A DNA stretch of 64,000 nucleotides from Luteibacter flocculans (GTDB taxonomy: Bacteria > Pseudomonadota > Gammaproteobacteria > Xanthomonadales > Rhodanobacteraceae): assembly GCF_023612255.1 (NCBI RefSeq), contig NZ_CP063231.1, forward strand, positions 416,001-480,000. Reading direction: 5' to 3'. Of this stretch, positions 25,310 to 33,090 are shown in pieces. The translations under genes were made by a program, and so were the position numbers. Every line of letters begins with the position of its first letter. Positions within the stretch are counted from its first letter, which is position 1. The notes under the pieces were generated by a model, which was not told where the DNA came from, made no database searches, and saw only the letters and a list, made by a program, of their open reading frames with translations.

Positions 25310-26923
25310 ATGGCGCACGCAGCCACCCACGACCACCACGATCACCACGGAGCCCCCAAGGGGTTCTTCCAGCGATGGGTGATGTCCACGAACCACAAGG
25401 ACATCGGCACGCTGTACCTGATCTTCTCGCTGACGATGTTCTTCATCGGCGGCGCCTTCGCGATGGTCATCCGCGCGGAGTTGTTCAAGCCGGGCTTGCA
25501 GCTCGTGCAGCCGTATTTCTTCAATGAAATGACGACGATGCACGCGCTGGTGATGATCTTCGGCGCGATCATGCCCTCCTTCGTGGGCCTCGCGAACTGG
25601 ATGATCCCGCTTATGGTCGGCGCGCCGGACATGGCGCTGCCGCGCATGAACAACCTGTCGTTCTGGATCATGCCGTTCGCATTCATCCTGCTGCTCTCGA
25701 CGCTGTTCATGCCGGGCGGCGGTCCTGCCGGTGGCTGGACGATGTACCCGCCGCTGTCGCTGCAGGGCGAATCGATCGCGTACACGATCTTCGCGGTGCA
25801 TTTGATGGGTATCAGCTCGATCATGGGCGCGATCAACATCATCGCCACGATCCTGAACATGCGCGCGCCTGGCATGGACCTGCTGAAGATGCCGGTGTTC
25901 GTGTGGAGCTGGCTGATTACCGCGTTCCTGCTGATCGCGGTGATGCCGGTGCTGGCCGGTGCGGTCACCATGCTGCTGACCGACAAGTATTTCCACACCA
26001 ATTTCTTCAATGCCGCGGGTGGCGGCGACCCGGTGCTGTTCCAGCACATCTTCTGGTTCTTCGGGCATCCCGAGGTCTATATCATGATCCTGCCGGCGTT
26101 CGGGATCATCTCGGAGATCATCCCCACCTTCGCTCGCAAGCCGATCTTCGGCTACCGCGCGATGGTGTTCGCCATCGCGTCCATCGCGTTCCTCTCGTTC
26201 ATCGTCTGGGCCCACCACATGTTCGCCGTGGGCCTGCCGATGGGCGCCGAGATCTTCTTCATGTACGCGACGATGCTGATCGCGGTGCCGACCGGCGTGA
26301 AGGTGTTCAACTGGGTGTCCACGATGTGGGGCGGCTCGATGACCTTCGAGACCCCGATGCTGTTCTCGATCGCCTTCGTGATCCTGTTCACCATCGGCGG
26401 CTTCTCGGGCCTGATGCTCGCCCTCGCACCGGCCGACTTCCAGTATCACGACACCTACTTCGTGGTGGCGCACTTCCACTACGTGCTGGTGACCGGTGCC
26501 GCGTTCTCGATCATGGCCGCCGCGTACTACTGGCTGCCGAAGTGGTCGGGCAACATGTACAGCGAGACGTGGGGCAAGATCCATTTCTGGTCGAGCGTGA
26601 TCTCGGTGAACGTGCTGTTCTTCCCGCAGCACTTCCTGGGCCTCGCCGGCATGCCGCGCCGCATCCCCGACTACAACGTGGCCTTCGCCAACTTCAACAT
26701 GATCAGCTCGATCGGCGGCTTCTGGTTCGGCGCCTCGCAGTTGATCTTCCTCGGCGTGATCATCCACTGCGTGTTCTTCTCGAAGAAGAAGGCCGCCGAT
26801 CGCTCGTGGGAAGGGGCCAAGGGTCTGGAATGGACCGTGCCGTCCCCGGCGCCGTTCCATACCTTCGACGTGCCGCCGGTCATTCATGACGACGAGCTCG
26901 CCCACGGCAACACGGAACACTGA
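25310..26923 (+). CDS. coxA: cytochrome c oxidase subunit I
   Basis: A 537-residue catalytic subunit with 12 predicted transmembrane helices. It binds heme a, heme a3 and CuB: HALVMIFGAIMPSF holds the low-spin heme His, FFGHPEVYIMILP the CuB His and cross-linked Tyr, WAHHMFAVG two further CuB His, and VAHFHYVLVTG the two heme His. The YATMLIAVPTGVK region and GHPEVY type mark an A1-type heme-copper oxidase with D and K proton channels. It lies 32 bp after coxB in one operon. Confidence 0.97.
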   Translation: MAHAATHDHHDHHGAPKGFFQRWVMSTNHKDIGTLYLIFSLTMFFIGGAFAMVIRAELFKPGLQLVQPYFFNEMTTMHALVMIFGAIMPSFVGLANWMIPLMVGAPDMALPRMNNLSFWIMPFAFILLLSTLFMPGGGPAGGWTMYPPLSLQGESIAYTIFAVHLMGISSIMGAINIIATILNMRAPGMDLLKMPVFVWSWLITAFLLIAVMPVLAGAVTMLLTDKYFHTNFFNAAGGGDPVLFQHIFWFFGHPEVYIMILPAFGIISEIIPTFARKPIFGYRAMVFAIASIAFLSFIVWAHHMFAVGLPMGAEIFFMYATMLIAVPTGVKVFNWVSTMWGGSMTFETPMLFSIAFVILFTIGGFSGLMLALAPADFQYHDTYFVVAHFHYVLVTGAAFSIMAAAYYWLPKWSGNMYSETWGKIHFWSSVISVNVLFFPQHFLGLAGMPRRIPDYNVAFANFNMISSIGGFWFGASQLIFLGVIIHCVFFSKKKAADRSWEGAKGLEWTVPSPAPFHTFDVPPVIHDDELAHGNTEH

Positions 26924-26926
26924 TCG

Positions 26927-27052
26927 ATGCAGCAGATCACCGACGCCGGAACCGAGGCGCGCCGCAAGCGCGCCCGCCGCACCGCCTACATCCTGGGCGG
27001 TTTCGCGGTTGGGGTGTTCCTGTTGTCGATCGTGCAGATGTTGAAGGTCTGA
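26927..27052 (+). CDS. 41-residue single-pass membrane peptide of the cox operon
   Basis: This short frame starts three bases after the coxA stop codon. It encodes an Arg/Lys-rich N-terminus (ARRKRARRTAY), one transmembrane helix (ILGGFAVGVFLLSIVQML) and a Lys-Val end. It resembles the 'cytochrome oxidase small assembly protein' found between coxA and cox11 in other proteobacteria, and it fills most of the gap to coxC. It is too short for routine gene finders. The positive-inside rule puts the N-terminus in the cytoplasm. Confidence 0.75.
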   Translation: MQQITDAGTEARRKRARRTAYILGGFAVGVFLLSIVQMLKV

Positions 27053-27084
27053 CCGGCCAAACAAGAAATCCACGGGAAACCACC

Positions 27085-27975
27085 ATGGGTCACCAGCAAC
27101 AAGACGTCTACTTCGTACCGAGCAAGAGCTACTGGCCCATCGTGGCGGCGGTCTCCATGTTCGTCACCGTGTTCGGTGCCGCGCACTGGCTGAACGCGCA
27201 ACCGGGTCAGGGTGGCTTCGGCAAGCCGCTGTTCTGGGTCGGCATCGCCATGATCCTGGGCATGTTCTTCGGCTGGTTCCGCTCGGTGATCAACGAGTCG
27301 CTGGCGGGCAACTACAACGGCCAGGTGGACCGCTCGTTCCGCATGGGCATGATGTGGTTCATCTTCTCCGAGGTCATGTTCTTCGGCGCGTTCTTCGGCG
27401 CACTGTTTTACGCGCGTCTGTTCGCGGTGCCCTGGCTCGGTGGCGAAGGCCACGGCGTGCTGACCCACCAGTTCATCTGGCAGGGATACGAAGCGGCATG
27501 GGGTGCCAGCGGTGGTGGCGGTCCCGAGAAGATCGGCGGCTCGTTCCAGACCATCCCGGCGTGGGGCCTCCCGCTGCTTAACACGCTGATCCTGCTGTCG
27601 TCCGGCGTCACCATCACCATCGCGCACCACGCGCTCAAGGCCGGCAACCGCAAGACGCTGCTGATCGGTCTCGGCGCCACGGTGCTGCTGGGCTGCCTGT
27701 TCCTGTGGTTCCAGGCGCACGAGTACGCTGAAGCGTACGAGCACTTCAACCTTACCCTCGGCAGCGGCGTGTACGGCGCCACGTTCTTCATGCTGACCGG
27801 CTTCCACGGCATGCACGTGACGCTCGGCACGATCATGCTCGCGATCATCTGGGTGCGCTGCGCGAAGGGCCACTTCTCCAAGGACGATCACTTCGGCTTC
27901 GAAGCGGTCGCGTGGTACTGGCACTTCGTCGACGTGGTCTGGCTGGCGCTGTTCCTGTTCGTCTACGTGCTCTGA
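27085..27975 (+). CDS. coxC: cytochrome c oxidase subunit III
   Basis: A 296-residue integral membrane subunit with seven hydrophobic helices. Family features include MGMMWFIFSEVMFFGAFFGA, the EYAEAYEHFNLTLGSGVYG segment and a FHGMHVTLGT motif, ending AVAWYWHFVDVVWLALFLFVYVL. Subunit III stabilises proton uptake by subunit I. It follows the small peptide gene by 32 bp, with a ribosome site (AGAAATCCACGGGAAACC region) that is weak. It is the last gene of the first half of the cox locus; a strong hairpin follows. Confidence 0.96.
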   Translation: MGHQQQDVYFVPSKSYWPIVAAVSMFVTVFGAAHWLNAQPGQGGFGKPLFWVGIAMILGMFFGWFRSVINESLAGNYNGQVDRSFRMGMMWFIFSEVMFFGAFFGALFYARLFAVPWLGGEGHGVLTHQFIWQGYEAAWGASGGGGPEKIGGSFQTIPAWGLPLLNTLILLSSGVTITIAHHALKAGNRKTLLIGLGATVLLGCLFLWFQAHEYAEAYEHFNLTLGSGVYGATFFMLTGFHGMHVTLGTIMLAIIWVRCAKGHFSKDDHFGFEAVAWYWHFVDVVWLALFLFVYVL

Positions 27976-28037
27976 CCGATATCCACGGCGCGGTCGATCT
28001 GGCGACGCTCGTTCGATACATACGAAGTTGCCTTTTG

Positions 28038-28062
28038 GAGAGCCCGCCGCAAGCGGGCTCTC
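28038..28062 (+). terminator. hairpin after coxC
   Basis: A perfect 10-bp stem (28038-28047 with 28053-28062) around a CGCAA loop lies about 60 bp after coxC. It probably ends the coxBAC transcript, although no T-run follows on this strand. Confidence 0.65.
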
Positions 28063-28110
28063 TGGCTATCTAGACTCCCAACTTACTTCGCTACTTTTTC
28101 TCGTGCCAGT

Positions 28111-28132
28111 TTCGGGCGTCCTTGGTCGGGGA
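28111..28132 (+). repeat. direct repeat, left copy
   Basis: TTCGGGCGTCCTTGGTCGGG plus two bases recurs at 29073-29094 with one mismatch in 22, in the same orientation, bracketing about 960 bp. Confidence 0.75.
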
Positions 28133-28238
28133 TGCCGCGTATCGTTGGTCCTCGACGCGGCCCCATGTCCAAGCGGCTTCGAACTACGGGATCGGGCGTG
28201 CTCGGTTTCGCCATCGCGTTCGTCTCGCCGGAGGCGCC

Positions 28239-28306
28239 GGGGTGGGCTTCTCTGCGCTCAAACAGCGTTTGCAGAGCGAACGAACTCCCTCAGAGAGGCC
28301 CACCCC
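28239..28306. other. long interrupted inverted repeat, possible structured RNA or element
   Basis: Bases 28239-28254 pair with 28291-28306 over 16 positions with one mismatch. Inside, a CAAAC/GTTTG palindrome forms a second arm. A further 6-bp hairpin follows at 28309-28330. The structure has no obvious gene to terminate, being 180 bp past the coxC hairpin. Confidence 0.55.
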
Positions 28307-28370
28307 GACACCTCTCCCATTGCTGAGGTGCCGTGAGGGGCGAGCAAAGCCATGCGCCGCGATAGTCTTG

Positions 28371-28399
28371 GTAGGAGCCGCTACAGCGGCGAGAAAACC
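28371..28399. repeat. single REP element
   Basis: GTAGGAGCCGCTACAGCGGC followed by GAGAAAACC is the same family as the REP inside 13797-13825 (read on the minus strand), with a GCCGCTAxAGCGGC palindromic core. Confidence 0.75.
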
Positions 28400-28511
28400 T
28401 GGCGACACGGTTCACTTCTTACACGACGGCGCCATGTAGCAAGAGTCAGTACGGCTACATGAAGGCGTAGCAGGGAAGGTGGCCTTGCTCCAGGACGCCA
28501 GCAATTAACGG

Positions 28512-28772
28512 TTATCTTTCGCGACAACGGTCGACCATCCGGAATAGATACCAGCCGAGTGGCCCAGCGATCAGGCCAGTCGATTCGGCGACTAGAAAAA
28601 AGCGAAGGAGCCGATCCGGCGTCAGCGGATCTCCATTCACTGCCGCTGAAATGCAGTGAGATGCGAACATTATGGTTCCGAACCACACAATGCCGACGCG
28701 CCAGGTATACATCCACAACGACTGTGTCACGGAAAGCCATCCGCTCAGCTTTGCGGCGCGCGGCCCAATCAC
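28512..28772 (-). CDS. small two-helix membrane protein, translationally coupled
   Basis: Taken from the GTG at 28772, this gene encodes 86 residues with two hydrophobic helices (about VGIVWFGTIMFASHCISAAV and LLRFFLVAESTGLIAGPLGW) joined by a short polar loop, ending in an Arg/Glu-rich tail. The GTG overlaps by four bases (GTGA) the stop of a Gly-rich frame upstream, the arrangement of coupled genes. The frame stays open up to an ATG at 28874 with an excellent AAAGGAG site, but residues encoded there are Arg-rich and look like a shadow. I do not recognise a family; an immunity-type protein is one guess. Confidence 0.5.
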   Translation of the reverse strand: MIGPRAAKLSGWLSVTQSLWMYTWRVGIVWFGTIMFASHCISAAVNGDPLTPDRLLRFFLVAESTGLIAGPLGWYLFRMVDRCRER

Positions 28773-28874
28773 CGGTTCGCTGCTCGCAGTTCGATGCCAC
28801 AATTTACCGCCGCACCGAGCATTCCGAGGCTGCCTCCAAATACCGCGCCTGCGAGCCCGCCGATCGGTCCGCAT
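28769..28874 (-). pseudogene. possible Gly-rich (GxxxG) small peptide gene with a frame break at its start
   Basis: An AAAGGAG ribosome site stands seven bases before the ATG at 28874. One nucleotide after that ATG, a shifted frame reads GPIGGLAGAVFGGSLGML, then GAAVNCGIEL, and ends at a TGA at 28769-28771. The pattern of small residues resembles glycine-zipper or class II microcin mature peptides. That frame has no start codon of its own before an upstream TAG, so either a one-base indel has broken it, the assembly has an error, or the resemblance is chance. Confidence 0.35.
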
Positions 28875-29072
28875 TTGATTTCTCCTTTGCTGTTTGGAAG
28901 GACTAATGTGCTTCGCGGAGAGCCGGTTCGAACGGTCGACCGCTATGCCGAGTCTGCACTGCCAGAATTCGCCACTGGCAGGCTTGTCCTCCTCTATTTT
29001 GTGTAAGGACCGGTCGCTTCCCGATCGTCCGAGGACGAAGACCTGACCCGTTTAAATCGATCCCATGCTAGG

Positions 29073-29094
29073 TTCGGGCGTCCTTGGTAGGGGA
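29073..29094 (+). repeat. direct repeat, right copy
   Basis: This copy of the 28111-28132 repeat ends nine bases before the GH31 start codon and overlaps its ribosome site region (AGGGGAGG). Confidence 0.75.
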
Positions 29095-29102
29095 GGCTCC
29101 GC

Positions 29103-31694
29103 ATGACGATGTTTCGCCTGATCGCGCTCGCGATGTTCGCGTGCGCCATCACCGCACCGGTGCATGCCGCCGATGCGCCTGTGGTCAGCGGGCAGGTCCG
29201 CTTCACGGTGCTGACGCCACGCGTGATCCGCATGGAGTATTCGCCGCGCGCGCAATTCGAAGATGCACCATCACTGGTCTTCGCCACACGCACCGCGGCG
29301 CCGGAGACGAAAGCCCAGGTCACGCATGAAAAGGGCTGGCTCGTCATTCGCACCGACGTGCTCACGCTGCGCTACAAGGAAGGCTCGGGCGCCTTCACGG
29401 CGGACAACCTCAGCATCGCGTCGAAGACGACGAAGCCTGCCATCGACTGGCATCCTGGTCTCAAGGAAACCACCAACCTAGGCGGCACCGCGCGCACGCT
29501 CGATCAGGTGGATGGCGATCGCCACGCCTCGGACAACTCGCTGCTCGACCTTGGCGATGGCCTGCTCTCGCGCGATGGTTGGCATGTCGTCGACGACACC
29601 GGCAGCTATGTTCTCGGCAACGAGACATTGCCGTGGGTACATCGCCGAACCCGTCAGGACTGCACCGATCAGACCTTCTTCGGTTACGGCCATGACTATG
29701 CGGCCGCGCTGAGCGATTTTGCTCAGGTGGCTGGCCGCGAGCCGCTGCCGCCGCGTTATGCCTTCGGGTACTGGTGGTCGCGCTATTGGAACTACAGCGA
29801 CGACGAACTGCGCGATCTCGTCGCGCATTTCAACCGCTACGGCATTCCGCTCGATGTCCTGGTGATCGATATGGACTGGCACCGTACCGACGGCCTTTCA
29901 TGGGTTCACCCCAAGAAAGACGTCAACGGCCAGAGCATGGGGTGGACGGGTTATACGTGGAATCGCAGCCTGTTTCCCGAGCCGGGGCGCCTGCTGCACT
30001 GGCTCGGCGAACAAGGCTTGAAGACCACGCTGAACCTGCACCCGGCCTCAGGCATCCTGCCGCATGAGGATGCGTACAAGGATTTCATGGCGGCGCTGAA
30101 GGCCGATCCGGCGAAGCCGCTGCCGTTCGAAGCCGCCGATGCCAACTATATGGCTGCGTATTTCCGCACCGTACTCGATCCGTTGAACGCGCTGGGCGTG
30201 ACCTTCTGGTGGCTCGACTGGCAGCAGTGGAAGGAATCGAAGGCCATGCCCGGGCTGTCCAATACGTGGTGGCTCAACCACGTGTTCTTTACCCACATGC
30301 GGGAAGAGGGCAAGCGGCGCGCGTTGATTTACCACCGCTGGGGCGGGCTCGGTAATCACCGCTATCAGGTCGGTTTCTCGGGCGACTCGATCATTTCGTG
30401 GGCATCGCTGGCATTCCAGCCGCGTTTCACGGCCACTGCATCCAATGTGCTCTACGGCTATTGGAGCCATGACCTTGGCGGACATACGTTCCGCGACGAA
30501 AGCGATCCCGCCACGCGTCGCATCGATCCGGAGCTTTACATTCGCTGGATGCAGTTCGGTGCATGGAGCCCGATCATGCGCACCCATACCACCAAGAATC
30601 CCGACCTCACGAAGGAGCCGTGGCGCTTCGCACCCGCCGAGTTCGATGCGCTGCGCGATACGGTGCTCACGCGCTACACCTTCCTGCCCTATGCCTACAC
30701 CATGGGCAGGAAGGCATACGACACCGGCATCTCGCTCGTGCGTCCCATGTACTACGCGTGGCCGGACAATGACGAGGCGTACAAGGCCAGCGGTGAATAC
30801 ATGTTTGGCGACGACCTGCTCGTCTCACCCGTGACGTCGGCCGGCGATGCCAACGGCTTCGCCACACACGCCACCTGGCTGCCGATGGGCGACTGGTTCG
30901 ACACCAACGACGGTAGCGTCGTGAAGGGCGGTCGCACGATCCAGGCCCGCTATCGACTCGACGAAGTGCCCGTGTTCGCGCGTGCCGGAGCGATCGTTCC
31001 CACCAACACCGATCCGACGGTGAGCGTCTCGCACGATGGTGGTGGACGCACGTTACGCGTCTATCCCGGCGGCAACGGAAAGGCCGAACTGTATGAGGAC
31101 GCGGGCGACGACGAAGGCTATCGCGGCAACGCGTTCGCACGCACGGCGCTCACGTCGGAGTGGTCGAAGCACGCGCTGCGCGTGCACGTCGCGCCGCGTG
31201 TCGGTGGCTACCCCGGCATGCCGACCTCACGCCAGTGGTCCGTGGACGTGCCCGCCGTCGCGATGCCGACCCGCGTGACGGTGGACGGCGTGACACTCAC
31301 CCGTTCCGATGAAACGAAGCCCGGCACGTGGCGTCTCTCCGGCAAGGACCTCACGCTGCATGTCACGCTCCCCGCGCACGGCTACGACCAGGCGCAGACG
31401 GTCGAAGTGACATGGCCCGCCAACGCACCCGACGTCAACGGTCTGGTTGGGCAGATGCGTGACGTGCGCGCCGCGGTGGCCTGGCTCAAGGCGCACTGGC
31501 AAGACGTGAACGGCGTCTCCGACGAGGTCTCGCTCGCCGCACAAGCCGACTTGCTGATCGACTACCACCCCGACCAGTTCGCCGAGGAGGTCGCCGCATT
31601 CCGCAAGCGCTACGCCGCGCTGGACACGTCGCTGGAACAAGGCGGCGTACCGGCCGACATGCGCACGACGTTCAAGGCGAAGCTGGGTCGTTGA
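29103..31694 (+). CDS. secreted glycoside hydrolase family 31 alpha-glycosidase
   Basis: An 863-residue exported enzyme with a signal peptide ending APVHA (about residue 22), an N-terminal beta-sandwich, the GH31 barrel (about 225-560) and C-terminal beta domains. The likely nucleophile Asp is D372 in FWWLDWQQW and the acid/base Asp D428 in GFSGDSIISW; LYGYWSHDLGGH and RWMQFGAWSPIMRTH are further family motifs. GH31 includes alpha-glucosidases and alpha-xylosidases; the exact specificity is not evident. A GGGGAGG ribosome site supports the ATG at 29103. No transporter, regulator or receptor gene accompanies it, and it sits inside an insertion that splits the cox locus. Confidence 0.93.
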   Translation: MTMFRLIALAMFACAITAPVHAADAPVVSGQVRFTVLTPRVIRMEYSPRAQFEDAPSLVFATRTAAPETKAQVTHEKGWLVIRTDVLTLRYKEGSGAFTADNLSIASKTTKPAIDWHPGLKETTNLGGTARTLDQVDGDRHASDNSLLDLGDGLLSRDGWHVVDDTGSYVLGNETLPWVHRRTRQDCTDQTFFGYGHDYAAALSDFAQVAGREPLPPRYAFGYWWSRYWNYSDDELRDLVAHFNRYGIPLDVLVIDMDWHRTDGLSWVHPKKDVNGQSMGWTGYTWNRSLFPEPGRLLHWLGEQGLKTTLNLHPASGILPHEDAYKDFMAALKADPAKPLPFEAADANYMAAYFRTVLDPLNALGVTFWWLDWQQWKESKAMPGLSNTWWLNHVFFTHMREEGKRRALIYHRWGGLGNHRYQVGFSGDSIISWASLAFQPRFTATASNVLYGYWSHDLGGHTFRDESDPATRRIDPELYIRWMQFGAWSPIMRTHTTKNPDLTKEPWRFAPAEFDALRDTVLTRYTFLPYAYTMGRKAYDTGISLVRPMYYAWPDNDEAYKASGEYMFGDDLLVSPVTSAGDANGFATHATWLPMGDWFDTNDGSVVKGGRTIQARYRLDEVPVFARAGAIVPTNTDPTVSVSHDGGGRTLRVYPGGNGKAELYEDAGDDEGYRGNAFARTALTSEWSKHALRVHVAPRVGGYPGMPTSRQWSVDVPAVAMPTRVTVDGVTLTRSDETKPGTWRLSGKDLTLHVTLPAHGYDQAQTVEVTWPANAPDVNGLVGQMRDVRAAVAWLKAHWQDVNGVSDEVSLAAQADLLIDYHPDQFAEEVAAFRKRYAALDTSLEQGGVPADMRTTFKAKLGR

Positions 31695-31842
31695 GTCAGT
31701 CCTGTCGCTTCCAGTTGCGCGCAACGATCGATCGTCTGAGATAGCCTCCACTTCCATGTAGGTCGATTTAGCATCATCGATCGCGTGGGTCTCGCTACCG
31801 GCGGTGCGTCGGATGAGGCGAAGCTCTTTCAGGGAGAGATAG

Positions 31843-32346
31843 ATGACAAGCATCCAAGGATTCGATTTGCCGCGCTCGCGAACAGTTGCACGACGCCTGA
31901 TAGCGACGCTCCTAGGGGCGGCATTGGTGTTCCATATCACCGGTGCGATCGCTGGCGCCAAGGCCCCGGAGACATTGAGCGAGGCTGAACGTGTTCAGAT
32001 GGAGCAACTGCTTACGGCACAGACAGCCTCCGTTGTACAGAGACAGGAGCGAATGGATGGTCAGGGCATGCTTATGCCGCCGACGGTCCGGTTCACCGCT
32101 GATGGAACCAAGCTCATGGTCGAGCTGGGATCAGGTTACGTGCCGAAAATAAACGGAGGAGAGTTTGAAGATCACCTTATGGAGATCGCCAATCCGCTCC
32201 TTTTCCAGCTTGAGTCCGTGGCCCCCTTGAACGGTGTCGACTTTCTTTTTGGTGGATACGACGTCTTCCATTACTTCCCGGAAGATTGGAAACCGACGCC
32301 TCCACAGCGTGCGCCGAGGCTCGATATGACGGTCAATCACGATTAG
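31843..32346 (+). CDS. secreted protein of unknown function
   Basis: A 167-residue protein with a hydrophobic export signal (residues about 18-38, LIATLLGAALVFHITGAIAGA) and a polar mature part of mixed helices and strands (ETLSEAERVQMEQLL; TVRFTADGTKLMVELGSGYV). I recognise no family. An AGGGAGA ribosome site five bases before the ATG supports it. Its base composition is visibly less GC-rich than neighbouring genes, in keeping with the accessory nature of this segment. Confidence 0.65.
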   Translation: MTSIQGFDLPRSRTVARRLIATLLGAALVFHITGAIAGAKAPETLSEAERVQMEQLLTAQTASVVQRQERMDGQGMLMPPTVRFTADGTKLMVELGSGYVPKINGGEFEDHLMEIANPLLFQLESVAPLNGVDFLFGGYDVFHYFPEDWKPTPPQRAPRLDMTVNHD

Positions 32347-32478
32347 CAAAGGTCTCATCTCGGCAGGACATCGACTTCGTTACCGCCTACAAATATTGGC
32401 CCATCGATTGACACCCCGCGAAGCGGTTTGCCATAAGTGCGGAGCACGCTCCGCACCGTCTTTGCGAAAGGTGAACCT

Positions 32479-32751
32479 ATGAGGCGTACCGCTGCTTTTC
32501 TCTTCCTCACCTGTCTCGCGGCGAGCGCCGCAGCGGCGGACACTTATCGCTTCGGTTCCCGCGTGATTTCCACCGGGGACAGCGAAGGTCGGTTGCGCGA
32601 GGTGGCTGGCAAGCCGGATCGTGAAACGCCGATCGAGACCGATCGCGGTGGCCTGGCAGGGTATCGGCTGGAGTACTACCGGGGCGGCAAGTCGGTGCTG
32701 ATCGAGGTGATCGGCGGCAAGGTGGCCCGGATCACCCAGATCGATTCGTGA
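32479..32751 (+). CDS. small exported DUF2845-like protein
   Basis: A 90-residue protein with a signal peptide ending AASAAAA (about residue 20). The mature part reads YRFGSRVISTGDSEGRL, then VAGKPDRET and a closing strand pair, the pattern of DUF2845, a small periplasmic domain of unknown role; the Cys usual in that family (RCG, CGEP) are absent here. An AAAGGTG site precedes the ATG at 32479. Its stop lies 61 bp from the convergent DUF2909 gene. Confidence 0.65.
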   Translation: MRRTAAFLFLTCLAASAAAADTYRFGSRVISTGDSEGRLREVAGKPDRETPIETDRGGLAGYRLEYYRGGKSVLIEVIGGKVARITQIDS

Positions 32752-32812
32752 GCGCCGCCTCTATCGGCGGCGCCAATTGCCGCACCGCGCCTTGGCTCCT
32801 CGCGGGGCCGCG

Positions 32813-33031
32813 CTAGAATTGGCCCACCCCGTGGGGGTGCAGCCAACCCATGAAGATGCCCAGCGCCACCATGGCGATGAGCAGCAGCGATAATCCGATA
32901 CGGCGGGTGAGGGCCCAGACGGTGCGCTTGCTCTGGCCCTTGTCGGTCATCATGAAGAAAAGCGCCTGCCCGAGGTTGAACAACACCACCAGCAGCAGGA
33001 TCACCAGCGCATATTTGTAGATGGTTTCCAC
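32813..33031 (-). CDS. DUF2909 twin transmembrane protein
   Basis: About 72 residues with two transmembrane helices (YALVILLLVVLFNLGQALFF and ISLLLIAMVALGIFMGW-type) separated by a basic loop (TDKGQSKRTVWALTRRIG), characteristic of DUF2909 proteins encoded next to SURF1 in oxidase loci. The GTG at 33031 gives the usual N-terminus; an in-frame ATG at 33049 is an alternative. It is divergent from SURF1, 59 bp away. Probably an oxidase assembly accessory, by location. Confidence 0.8.
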   Translation of the reverse strand: METIYKYALVILLLVVLFNLGQALFFMMTDKGQSKRTVWALTRRIGLSLLLIAMVALGIFMGWLHPHGVGQF

Positions 33032-33090
33032 GTGACCGTTCCGCCCCATTGCGACAATCCGAGTATAGCGGCGGCTGCGCGGGGTCTTGC

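Larger units (their letters stand above)
28063..28511. other. non-coding accessory stretch
   Basis: I see no convincing gene between the coxC terminator and the small membrane gene at 28512: the frames present lack ribosome sites and read like shadows. It holds one copy of a 22-bp direct repeat (28111-28132), a long interrupted hairpin (28239-28306), a shorter hairpin (28309-28330) and a REP palindrome (28371-28399). Confidence 0.55.

Noticed and set aside
25274-27073. 599-codon open frame on the minus strand opposite coxA
   Set aside because: Antisense of coxA; the product is an extreme His/Arg/Glu/Asp-rich string with no protein character.
28132-28336. Short frames in the gap after coxC
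   Set aside because: They lack ribosome sites, overlap hairpins and the direct repeat, and have shadow-like composition.
28923-28945. GGTTCGAAC segment resembling a tRNA T-loop
   Set aside because: No acceptor, D or anticodon stems can be formed around it; no tRNA genes were found in the window.
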